DNA of 64,000 nucleotides from the NCBI GenBank assembly GCA_035772785.1, contig JAOCPU010000019.1, forward strand, positions 372,001 to 436,000, read 5' to 3'. How positions within the stretch are numbered: position 1 is the stretch's first letter; each line of letters begins with the position of its first letter. The stretch comes from Phlebiopsis flavidoalba (Eukaryota > Basidiomycota > Agaricomycetes > Polyporales > Phanerochaetaceae). Both the position numbers and the translations under genes were made by a program. Under the pieces are notes generated by a model that was not told the DNA's origin, ran no database searches, and saw only the letters and a list, made by a program, of their open reading frames with translations. Below are positions 45,300-56,559 of the stretch, piece by piece.

Positions 45300-47142
45300 T
45301 TAGTTGGTAGTCGCGTATGTGAAGGCGGTCTTGGCAAAGCCAAACCGCCGCCTTTTCTCGCGCCCGCCGCGCCCGAATCGTAGAGAAGAGATAGTAACGC
45401 TCGAGGAAAGCGAAGCCGTTAATGAAGTCCATACCCGACCCCCCGAATTCCGGCCAAGGTCGCCGACAATCAAATAAATACTGTTTGCATCACCCCCGAT
45501 GACCGTATTAAGCTATTCGGGGGACGGAGGAGGAGTTAGAGAAAAACTACACGGTTTGCGATCTCTGTATATGTACGTACCGCGCGAGGCCAAATTTGAG
45601 CGTTAGCAGTAAGTTCAAAGGATGTCTGTAGTGGAAGTCAGGAGCTTAAACATCCACATGGATTAAATGCACGAGCACTCCACATCGCCAATATTGAAGA
45701 ACAGGCTCTGCAGGTTTGAGAACTGGGCTGAAGTGATTTTCTTAAACAACTTAGTGGTTCCGTCGGAGACCGCCGCCAGTGATATTCTTATAGACAGCGA
45801 ACGCATCTGAGTAAAATAATTAATCTAGTCGTTCATGCACTAGGTCACTGAGCAGGACATACCTGATGCGATCAGGATCAAAGTGGTACCGGTGTCCGCG
45901 ATACCTGCTGTCTCTGCAAGCACGGTTTGCCCGGTGGCACTCCCAGTAGGTGATACTGTTGGTCAAGGCCCACATATTGCTCGAGGGGACGTAGTCGTGA
46001 TTGGGCTAGGCACCGAGCATGAATAGAGTGTTAAGGCATGTCCGATAGGTAAGACGTACACCATATGGAGATCTTCGACGATCCTGCTCGTGTCCGCGCC
46101 ACCAAAAGTGAGCTCTCCGTTGGTATTGGGGGCTGACGATGTCGGCTGAAAGAACACCCCAATATACTTGGTTGCGGGAATGACGTTTTCGGAGAAAAGA
46201 GTGTCCGTGAATGTAGGGAACGGGCTTGTATCTGGAAACGCGGTGTCTGGGTGTAATAGCACTGAGTGATATGTCAAAAACGACAGAACTGGAGATATTT
46301 ACTCGCAGTCAGATCAGTTGGGCCGATGCTATGTGGTTTACACTGAGATTTTGGCCCAAGGTTCCCAAGAACGATGGAGTGCGTATCCGAGGATACCATC
46401 GATTCCATTTCCAAAGCCTTGAGAAGAAAAGCGCTGCGCCAATCGGCTGATTCGTAGCCGTCAATCCGGCGCCCAGAGATACCGTATCATCAACCAGATG
46501 ACCTTTAAAGCATTATTAACATAGATATTGTCATAGAGAATGTATCACATCCGTACCAATGAAGTTCCCAGACCCGTACGTGACCTCCTATAAACATGAT
46601 CTCAGACAGTTTCGGTTGTAGGGTACGTCCACGCGTACTACTAGGTTAAAGGTGTACTCCGTGGTCTTTGTGGCCTCAAATGTCTTCGAGGCGCCAACCC
46701 ACGTATTCGAGCTGCCGGTGTCTACAATCACGTTGTCTGAAGATAATGGCTATTAGCAATAATAATTGCGAAATTGAAAAGCTTCTCTCACAGCTTTACA
46801 GGCGGGTTTCCTATCTGAATCTGAAGGGGATATCAACGAGGATTCGCTACGTTATGGGCTCATTTAGAGAGTACGGACCTCGGCGGTATAAAATGGGCGG
46901 CGGTGTTTGTGACTGGCACGGAACCGACGGCCGCATTGCTGGCGGCTTTTTTTTTTTTTTTTGTTGCTGGTTTGTCCTTCTTGAGGAACCTCGCTCTGTC
47001 TTTGTCAAACTGAAGAATGTGCTTTTGCCCCAGTGGTATTGAACCGGCGCGCAAGCTGGACGGTGATAGGGCTGTCGCGGACCACAACGCTACTAGCGAC
47101 TGACAGCGCAAAGCAAATAGTGATGATGGCCTGAGAGAACAT
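45300..47142 (-). CDS. aspartic protease, family A1 (polyporopepsin-like), copy 2
   Basis: The start at 47142 gives a signal peptide MFSQAIITICFALSVASS followed by a propeptide (RDSPITVQLARRFNTTGAKA, then LQFDKDRARFLKK). A T run at 46948-46962 (poly-Lys in the coding strand) disrupts the frame before NAAVGSVPVTNTA. The first catalytic site NVIVDTGSSNTWVGAS is intact at 46740-46690. Then FTDTLFSENVIPATKYIGVF (46220), GELTFGGADTSRIVEDLHMV (46115), and the second site ADTGTTLILIAS (45900-45866) lie in the expected order. The end reads GFAKTAFTYATTN with TAA at 45302-45300. Introns of about 50-60 bp are spread through the gene. Both catalytic Asp residues are present, so this gene is probably functional. 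It is head-to-tail with copy 3. Confidence 0.85.
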
Positions 47143-47201
47143 CTTGCCAAGGGATAAACAGGGTCTCGGGTCGACGGGACCAGTCGAAGCAAAGTAAAGT
47201 G

Positions 47202-47209
47202 TATTTATA
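47202..47209 (-). promoter_or_regulatory. TATA box of aspartic protease copy 2
   Basis: The minus strand reads TATAAATA, 60-67 bp upstream of the ATG at 47142. This is a good match to the consensus at a plausible distance. Confidence 0.6.
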
Positions 47210-48086
47210 CACTTCGTCCCTGTTATTGATGCTTGTTAGTTGCCGTGTCACACTTCGCTCGAATATTCGCTAAGTCAATGTCATCAGCAGTGAAGAAGCT
47301 TTTTAGACATCGCGGCTTAGCGGCTAAAAGACCGTTCCGCCTGTTCAAGGGGTATATCAGAAGATCACGCTCAACACAGCAGCTCATGGCTCAGCAACGA
47401 TTGGGCGAACGAACCTTAGCGCAACCCACCTCTCAGACCAAATCCGTCTGACCCGTCCGACACAGAGAGTCTAGTATCACGCCGCTTGCCGTCGTGACAC
47501 TCGGCTGCATGCCATAGTGGCGGTATGTGTGGCAATAGAGTTGTGCTCTGCGTGCCGAACAGGCTACATCACCCGAGCGATGAGCTCCCGAAATGCAGAC
47601 TTAGTTGAAGTTGGCGACGTACTCTTCGTTGTCAATGAAGATCGACTATGCTCAGGGAGGGTTGGATCGTCCTATAAACGCTATCCATGTTCGATGGGTT
47701 GGTCATTTTGGTCGCCTCAAGTCTTAAGATCTTAATGTTCTAAGGATGAAATGTGAAATAAACGTGAATCTGGACACAATGAACGAACGGAGTTGGTTTC
47801 ATGCTAATGTCTTCGCAAATGTAGCACTTACTTGTTGGCAGATGCTCGGTTGGGGGATCTACTCTAAGCCCCTGCGTAATTCCCGCAACGTTTGCAGCTA
47901 TGAATACCCGAGTTCTTTTCGTAAGCGTGCGACGGGGACACATAAGGGACGGAGGGGTATCTGATAGGCTGCGTTCCTGCTTCCAATCATCAACGGGATC
48001 TTGCGGGAACAGATATGAAGCTAAGTCGCGATTTGATGCCTTCGGGCTGCTCCAACATTAAAAAATAAAGAAATGTTATATTCCTC
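47210..48086. other. spacer between the two head-to-tail proteases
   Basis: This should include the promoter of copy 2 and the 3' UTR of copy 3. A short plus frame at 47517-47735 shows nothing recognisable. Confidence 0.4.
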
Positions 48087-50062
48087 TTAATTCGAGGTCG
48101 CATGCGTGAATGGAGTTTCAGCAAAGCCAACTTTTGAAGCCCCCGAGTCAAAGAGGAGGTAATAGCGCTCCAGGAAAGTGAACCCGTTAATGAAATCAAG
48201 TCCTTCCCCGGAGTTGGACCCAAGGTCGCTTACACCAAGTAGACACTGTCAGCGTCTCCTCCGATGGCCGTTTTGTTTAGCTTGCGGGAAAGACAGTCTT
48301 AGCGAAACGATCATGTGAAAGGACAGTCAAGGCACTTACGGAGCGCGGCCAAGATTTTTGCGCATTCGGGGTCAACTCGAAAGATTGCTGTGATATTCGA
48401 GTTCATCAGGGCATGACCGGAGGACGTTCAAATGAGTCGTACTCACTCCGCCAATATTGAAGAACAGGCTCTTGAGGCTGGCAAATTGCGCAGGCGCTAA
48501 TTTTCAAAAAGTCCGACCGTATCGTCAGGCACGGCGCCCGTTAACTGCGTGTTACGTCGCCAGAGCATCTAACAAAAACATTAACCAAAAGCGTCGCCCT
48601 TCATTGTTGGACATACCCGTAGCAATCATGATGGAGTGTAGTGCCAGTATCCGCAAATCCCTGCTGTTTTTTTGGCCAGAAACAGTCGTCCCCGAAGGTT
48701 TCCCATAAGTAATGCTTCCGTCGAACCCGACATAGTTACCAGCCAGGAGCCCAGCAGTTAGAAGAACGTCCTAGAAGTTAATGGGGCTATGGTAGATTGA
48801 ACACAATGGGTTTCGCAGTCCTCGTTGCAGTGGAAAATACGCCACAAGGTATCGAAGGAGTGTCTTTCTCCCCCGCGGGGTGTAAGTGCCCGTGTTGTCT
48901 CGGGTCCAACACGCCACCAAAAGGTGAGCCTGACCATATCGTCGGGCGGAGAGAGATGTTGCCTCGGCTCGAAAGAGATGCCGCGACTTGTTTTTGGCAC
49001 ACCGGAAAATGGCACGCACTGCGCAAATAGGTATGATCTGTCATTCACGGTCCGCAATTTGGCCGCCATCAAAACACAGAGCCTGAGCAGGAAGAGATGG
49101 TAGCATCGTACTGCAAGGCACATATCATGACCGAATACCTGTCGTAAGGACGGTGGGGTCCAATTCTGCACTAATAGTCAGCACCGAAACTGACGACTGG
49201 CTACAAAGACAAACCCCAGAATTCCTCGGTTCCGTCAAATTTCCTTCGACCGTGGCCTCAGCAGCACCAATGGATTGAGTGTGGATGGTAAAAGGTCCAA
49301 GCGTCACAGTGTCCAGATATTTCCTCCCCATGTCACATAGCTTCTTAGTACTTGGAAGATCTTTTTTGATTTATGGCTATGCTTACCAAAGAAGACACCA
49401 GACCCGTACTCAATGAGCTGAAATGTCATTCTGTCAAGCCTGTTCTAATTGTTGCTCAATAACCGCATAGGCACGCGCTTACCTTCATCCAATTCCAGGT
49501 ATCGATTGAGTCGCCCCGGTACTCGTCGGTACGAAGGGGGGATTGTTTGCAAAAGTCGCCACCAACCCACGTGTTCGAGCTGCCGGTCATCCACAATCAA
49601 CTGCTGACTGTAGGGTTCCAACGTCAAGAAGTGCGCATAAATCGGCAAGGCTAGTTGGGTCCTCACATGTAGTCGGTGTGGGTACTACCCACACTGACCT
49701 AAGATCTTGCGTGCCTTTTTATGGTCCTCTCTCAGAGAAGGGCGCTCTTTGCCACTCGAGTCGGCAGGCATACAAGGATAAGCACGTACATAGACCTTCG
49801 CAGTTCTGTAGAGTGAACGCGCCCGTTTGTGGCTGGTTCTTCTGAGCCGGTTGGCCCCGGGATGGATTTACTCAGATGAGTGTTTCTTCTTGAGGAATCC
49901 CTTGCTCTGCCTTGATCAGCCAGGAGTACGTTTCTCGCGCCCGTTGCGTTGAATCTGCGTGTGCGAGCGGGATGCTAACAGCACTGTCACGGACAACGAA
50001 AGGAAAGGAGAGGCGGCTATTGACAGCGCAAGCGAGACAGCTGACCCAGCCTGATTGAGCAT
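48087..50062 (-). CDS. aspartic protease, family A1 (polyporopepsin-like), copy 3
   Basis: The start at 50062 gives the leader MLNQAGSAVSLALSIAASPF followed by a propeptide resembling copy 2 (VRDSAVSIPLA versus VRDSPITVQLA; DQGRAR versus DKDRAR). The first active site region lies at 49590-49550: LIVD, then in the next frame TGSSNTWVGG, one base out of register. The second, ADTGTTL, is at 48645-48620. The end reads GEGLDFINGF-like, FLERYYLLF, then FTHATSN and TAA at 48089-48087. A TATA-like CTATTTAA lies about 108 bp upstream of the start (about 50168-50175). Close likeness to copy 2 in leader, propeptide and C-terminus indicates a tandem duplication. Confidence 0.8.
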
Positions 50063-50179
50063 GAAGAGTGGGAGACAGCCCCTCACCTCGACGCGCAGCT
50101 GGAGGGAGTGTGTGGGTCTCTTGCGCGGAGATCATGGGCGTTCGTTGTTTGCGTAGTTAGTAGTGCAGTTAAATAGCGG

Positions 50180-51540
50180 TCCCCCTGTCATTATTTCGAC
50201 GCCTTTATCGGTATGTAACGCCGCGAAAGTCTAGTTCCCCTCAGTTCGGCCCTTGCTGATCTCAAGGTTCACCAGGTGGCTACATCTTCACGAGTTCAAG
50301 TCGCAACGCAAGGTACGTTCTCCCTGTGTGAAAAGAGGATCAGTTTAGGAGAGAAGGTACTGACATGCGCCCTCATATCACCGATAACTGACCTCTCAAA
50401 CTGGATAAAGGGACTAGCTCGTTGATAGTGACATCCGCACCGCACGGCCGCAGGTAGGGAGCGGTATTTACAGCACCCTCTTGCTCAGCTGAGAGAAGGT
50501 ACGGTAGAACCTTCGGCACGCAGCTCATCGATCGCACAGTCGACGATCTTGTGACGCGAACGTGCCCGGGTCAGAAAGCCGTGGCATTTTGCTGTTGGTG
50601 GGATGGGTGCTTTCTCCCATGCACTCCCCCCCTTAAAAAAAGGTCCAGCATGGCGTCCGAGAGAGTTGCGTGAGAAGCATTCTTCACAGATGTGGTGGCA
50701 TTATGACGCGCACCTGGGGCAATCATTTAGTTATTTACGAGAATGAACACATTCGTATTGCATTCGTAAGTTGAATATCTTGTTAATGGCGGACTTGCTA
50801 GATGGACCATGCCACGGTGGTGGTGTGCACAATTGAAGTGCGCGCATCCTCCTCACACAGAAGCCGTGCCGGGTGTAAGCTTGTCCGGATCAGAAGCGGT
50901 TGTTACTGGGTAAGAAATGTCAAGAAAATTCGCTTATTATTGATCTCTCAAAAACTCTGTTGTTACCAGCAAACCTTCATTCACACGGTAACGCATTAGC
51001 GCCCGGTGTGTGAAGAAGCTGGCACTGCGAGTCACGAAGTTGAGTCTATGTATGTTAACCTTGAAATCCTGTCAATCGCCTTAGCACTACGATAAAAACG
51101 ACGACGCGGAGGTGAAAGCGAGGCGACTATATGCAGGCAATACGCCCGTCGCGTCTATTGACCGCGCGACTATGCTCCCCCGTTCTCGCATTTAATGTCC
51201 ACGGCATGTCGGCACCATGACAGAGATAAGTACAACATCCGAATGAAATGATTGACCCTGACGGTGTGGATACTGAAGAATCCAGGACGAACTGGGCGTG
51301 TTTGTCTACTCACTCTAGAGCGAGCTCCATCGGAATTAAACCCTGTGAGACTGTTCAATCTCTACAGTCTGCACTTCGGAGGTTTGGCGGAGAGAATTGT
51401 GGTTAAAACCATTCTTTACAACAGTGGTGAGTGGGTACAAGTTCCAATGTAGTAGTAATAATACTAGAGGCTCAATATGAACTAATACATAACCAATTCT
51501 GTTGAACCTTCGACCACCTACCTCCTCGCAGAATCTTTCT
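50180..51540. other. intergenic, no gene recognised
   Basis: Only short frames (60-66 codons) are present. It lies between the protease array and HET gene copy 2. Confidence 0.45.
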
Positions 51541-53447
51541 GCGCGCATTCTTGTCATCAGAAATACTTGGAATCCTTAGCGTAGACACCTTATACACCTC
51601 GAGTGCCGTTTCGGAATAAATATGGCGGACCCTCTTCATTCGTGCGATGGCCGCACGAGTCCCAGTATTTGAATGTTCCAACGCTGATGAGCACGTACGA
51701 GTTATCAGCAACTTCATTCATATGCGCCTCAAGCGCATGACCTGACCCCAATCAGAGACTCTGTGTCGTCTGAACCGGCGGTCTGTCCTGTTTGCGAGAG
51801 GTACCCGGATGAAGCATTTGAGCTCACCATCCAGAGCGCGGTCAAATTGATCCGGCAGCCCTGAATGACCGAATGGCTGCTGTGTGATAATAGACGAGTG
51901 TCGAGGCCTTGCCTGTACCCAAGTTCGGGAGAAGACCCTTCCAGGTACGACAACTGCTCTTCTTCTTCAAGCTCGCCTTCGATTTCTCGAAGACCTTTGC
52001 CAGATCTCACTTGCTCCCATGGAGGTATCCATGAGCTAGAATACATGTCTGCAGGGTCATGATCTGTGAAACAAAAGGATGGGTGTGCGCTTCAAGGGAA
52101 AGGTAAAACACTGCACCAAGTAATGAGGTGCCATGCAATCTCGACATCCTCGTCAGGGGTCGTAAATTGGCAAGGTGGGGCAGCCCAACGGGGTATGCGA
52201 TAGCTGAAATGAGGGTCCAAGGGTATGGAGGAGTAGCGACCACCAAGCTTCATATCGACAACCATGCGGAGAGTTAATACGGTTAGGAAGAGCTTGAGAC
52301 TGAAGAATGTCTTCCAAGCCTAAGGGTCGTCAGATGGCGGCTGCGGGAGCGGAGTTGTCGATGAGCATGCGGAGGGGGACTGAGCACTTGGTTTAAGATT
52401 CCGCTCGAGGATTCAGTCCGACCCAATCATGTCGCCCCGTAGCCATAATCCCATAGGTCCGCCGGCTGCGCCGAGCAGGACGTGGAAGTCATCGAAACCG
52501 ACCTAATGAAATCTGGATTGGTAGCCCACGCGCTGCCGCACGAGCCGCTGCTGTGGACATCCTAGACCCAAAAAAACCCGCCCGATCTGTGGGTTCTAGT
52601 CCCCTCCCGGTTATAATGTAAGAGGTAGACGATGCCCTCTTGGAGAGCCCACGCACGATTGCACCAATGAAACCGATCGTTGGGGGTCTGACAGGGCCAT
52701 GCGCGGAATGGTAGTCCAAGTCCATTGAAGTAGATGATGACGGTGCACGGATGCAGAGATTTTTTTTTTTTTTTTTTTTTTTTTTCCCTCGCAGACGTTG
52801 TGGCTTCGTTTTCCTCCTTCCGGTGTAGATGTGGGCCGATGGGTAGGAACGTCAAGTTTCCATTCCCTCTCTTCCTGACGTCTTCAGCGCCAGTCCTTCG
52901 CTGGTCCTTTTGCCATCAAGCACAAGACGTCGAGCCAAATGTATTCGGCACCGAGAATGAGGAGTTCATTGCGAATTTCGTCGAGCGTTGTGTTGAGAGG
53001 GATGGGAACCGGCCACGACGGCGGCCGTTAATGGGACTAATGACGTATTGTCGTTGTGGAAGGTCAACCCAGCTATGTGACACAGCCCACAGCTGGTGTG
53101 GTAGTCGAGGAGTGTCGAAAAGGTCAAACTCGGGTCGTAGGGCAAGGGCGTAGTATGTGAAGAACGCGATTGCTTAATAAAGAGATCCCAGACACGTCGC
53201 GGGGGGTACCTATGGGGTTGACTATACGGGTGCCGCGCGATAGCTTCAGCGCGCAGCTCCATGTCCTCCTCTCTGCACCGATGCAGCTTGGAAATGACAC
53301 CACGAGAAAGTCTCGTTCCGAATCTACGTCTGGCAATCCAAGGGCGCAAGTATCCGTATACGTCCCCAAGGTCGAGTCCATCGTTGATGAATTGTGAGAG
53401 ACATGTTTCCACTTCCGGTGTAAGCTCGTATTGTGTGTCAAACACAA
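51541..53447 (-). CDS. HET (heterokaryon incompatibility) domain protein, copy 2
   Basis: The N-terminus FDTQYELTPEVETCLSQFIN (about 53440) and DGLDLGDVYGYLRPWI match copy 1. Then PPRRVWDLF (53205), QLWAVSHSWVDLP in a shifted frame (53100), IYFNGLGLPFRAWP (52730), FHWCNRAWALQEGIVYLLHY (52665-52610) carrying the Trp-x-Leu-Gln-Glu core, IAYPVGLPHL and IYDPDEDVEIAWHLI (52190-52120), a Glu-rich stretch (EIEGELEEEEQLSYLEGS), and a C-terminal YVLISVGTFKYWD with ALEVYKVSTLRIPSI (51690-51560), which parallels ALEVLKLYPTIAVP of copy 1. A run of 26 T at 52760-52785 interrupts the coding strand; it may lie in an intron or be an error. The role is inferred as in other fungal HET proteins: allorecognition or triggered cell death. 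Confidence 0.7.
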
Positions 53448-56400
53448 CGTTCAGGCACCGCAGAAGCTCATGTGGGTCGGCGTTTTCACATGGAATTGTT
53501 GGCTACTGAATTTGGCAGAACTGTCCACTGTCGATCGTATGCACGGGTTCTTGCGAGAGGCATTGGGAAGGGAAGAGTCCAAGTCGATTCCGTCGATGAA
53601 TGGACCAAGAATGGGTGTTCCAGATCCACATCGTACACCTCGTGTGGAATGGTATCATCGACCCTGCGGCCAAGTAGCTCGTCATTTACCTACTCTTGCT
53701 ACGGAACATGGCGAACGATGCACAGCTAGACCAACTTTCGGGACCGTGGGTAATGCGTTGTCAGTTATTGTCTTGTAAGGAGTGCAATCGCACGCTCGTT
53801 GAAGACGAACGTCGAGCTCGTCAAGAGCGTTTCCCAAGTCTTTGCATAGAGCCTCTAGATGCAGTTGGTTTGAAGGTGTGTCGTATTGGGCCTGCTTGAC
53901 GACCAGGCGAGACCCAATGGAACATTGGCAGGCTGAGCTAGAGCTGTTCGTCATACGTTTGCGTTGGGTTCCAAGTTCACGAATAGTATGATTCTCGTAC
54001 CTGCAAGGTATCGATAGTGACTGTAGGAGCATACCATTCCTCAAAACCAAATATTCTCGACGACTTTCGACGTGCTATACCATGTGTTGCAAAGCATCAT
54101 ACGCGAGAGGCGCGATGCTACCGCGACGTTCCCCGATGTTTGCGGCTAGCAAGAGGGTATATCCACGGACCACACTTGCTTCCCATCGTGTTTTGTTTGC
54201 CTTCAACTACTCGCGGAGAGGTGATTCTTGCGTTAGATCTTTGTTCAGGTAAGGGCTGCTTCAACTCCATTCTTAGGCCGTAAGGAAACTAAATAACGTT
54301 GAAAGAAAAGTTGTTCAATGAGGCAGGTGTGGGGGGGGTGAGTATGCTGCTCCGATCAGCCGTAAGTGGGGTTAGTAAAAGACGTCGTGCAATGCGACTT
54401 GAATAAAGCTCCATTCCCACTCCTTTTCGCGGTGGTGGGCCGTCACATGCATGGGACCCGGTGGGTTTCATGCAGTATACGCACGGTTGCGTATAATGTG
54501 TGATGAAGGGGTCGGTCACGAAGGGGAGGGGATAGCTTGTAACTTCCGCAAGATGTTCGCGCCATCATTAAATTGATGTCATGATTGGGTAATTTATGCG
54601 CAGATAGGTGTAGTTAACCGTGCAGATATGAGAACTCGTCAGTCGCTAAGGGTGATGAAGCTACTCACTTGGCGCATTGAATGCATAGTGCGGTTTGGGT
54701 AAGAGTAACGATGTTCGGGTTTCGTGCGAGTGAGGAGAACGATCGCCGACGCAATGCCGAATCTCACAGAACGCGCTGTATCCACGGCTAATGACGGCAT
54801 CAGTAATAGAGGACTAGTCCACGATCTTAGTAAGCCAGTCAATGTCCGCGTCTTAAATTAATCAGAGCCCTGTATTACCCGGCAAAGTAAACTCGTTCCT
54901 CTGAGGTAGCAGCGCGGTTGCATGATATCCCACGCCCTCGACCGCGCGCCTCAAAAAGCCAAACATGTCGGTCCAACATGGATGAGCTACATAGCTGGGG
55001 TGACGCCATGACATTGATACATGACATGGTGAGAATGACATAATAAAAGTATAACATGCTACGCTTTATGACGGACACTGCCACCGTCAGAAGAAAATGG
55101 TGCAGCTCGCAGGACGTTGAACACAATCGACAGCCATAGAATCCTGCAGATGGTTAGCGGTCGGGAGTGACGCCAGCTGCCTCGTGTAGGAAAAAAAAAA
55201 AAAGCCCTGTCTCAGCCCACACCACATGTGAATAATCACGCTGAGGGCTTCGGCGAAGTCGGTGCATAGAAGTCTCTACGCAGATAGACCTATGCCGGCA
55301 CACGCTGCGTCAGTCACGCTTGTGTTCTGGTCTGGCGCCAGCTTTCTTCTTTCCTTTCTTCCCTGACTCGGCGCGCGCATGCGAGTCTATTGAACGTGGC
55401 ACTCAACTCTGCGACCCTGCAGAGCGGGTCAACCGCGCGTCGGGGCCTACGCAAAGCATTTCTTCCCGAAAGTACGCGACGTCACTGTTCATTCGCGCAC
55501 TCGCACGCATTCACTCGGCCCGTCTGGTCATGATCGGCAGGCTGCTGCGATGTACCCGACGCTGAGTCGGTCGCAGACAAGCAACGCGCCGGACGCAGAG
55601 AAAACCCATGTTTTTTATGGCGTAGAAAATGCAGGAAAATCAGCCCTTGGTATTGCTAATGCTCGAGAGGTTGGAATACGATATTGGATGATGCGATGGC
55701 GTCTTTGCGACTTGCGAGCAGTCTGTCTTGCACGAGGGCGTTGGCAGGAGCAGCGCCACATTGTCAGACTTTCACTCCAGGACGCGGCCACGTGGGACTT
55801 GGAGGAGTTCGATTGACGGATTCAGCGCCGACGATGATTATCCGGTTACTCAAGGTAGCCACGTGGCCTTTCTCTTTATCATGTTTCTCCTGACCGTGGT
55901 GTGCAAGCGTGTCGAAGGTCAGTGTCATGTTGCATTTAAGAAATCGTAGAAACCCCATCTCAAGACGTCGAGAGGAACGAGAACAAGGTCACGTCAATGT
56001 GCATAGCCACCGTGAACAGAAAGGCACGACTCAGGCGGGACCCTTGGAAGGTGGAACGTGGACGTCAAACCACCCGGACGCGGGATCACTGAGAATTAAG
56101 TCCTTCCCGCGTCCGAACGCTCTAGGTGTTCGCTGTCCTTCCACTCCGATGGATAAAGTTCCGTCGTTGGAACGCGACCCCTGACCGCTTGCTGGGATTT
56201 CAACGCTACCGTTTTGGTCGCGTGCATGCATGAGAATGAGTGGCTTGTCCTGTGCCCCATCCCAGGTGCGTGATTAAGGGACTCACGGCATACAGGCTCA
56301 TTACCAATGCCTTGACAGAGTTCTACGCTGATCCATGCATTCAACCTGTCAATGGCAATATTCTGTCCTCCGTGCAAGACAGGTCGGCCAAAGGTCGGCT

Positions 56401-56559
56401 ACGGTGCCCGCCACGGCTTCTCAGTCTTGCACCGTTTCGTGTGCTAAGCGACTATGCCAGCCGAGTGCCCTTTAAAACCTTGTGCGACTCGTCGTGAGTT
56501 TCTTCGTCCCACACCCTTTTCTCTACCTCGGGATACTCGACCTCTGTCATCGAGGCAAG
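53448..56559. other. 3.1-kb gene-poor stretch
   Basis: No known domain was found. Minus 54050-53682 holds a Leu-rich frame (LEALCKDLGNALDELDVRLQ) that could be the coiled lead-in of an F-box protein, but no F-box follows. A 13-base A run lies at about 55191-55203. The last 1 kb upstream of the oxygenase gene is likely its promoter region. I saw no transposon ends. Confidence 0.4.

Noticed and set aside
53682..54050. Possible F-box protein lead-in (LEALCKDLGNALDELDVRLQ)
   Set aside because: Composition is suggestive, but no LPPE-type F-box core follows in any frame nearby.
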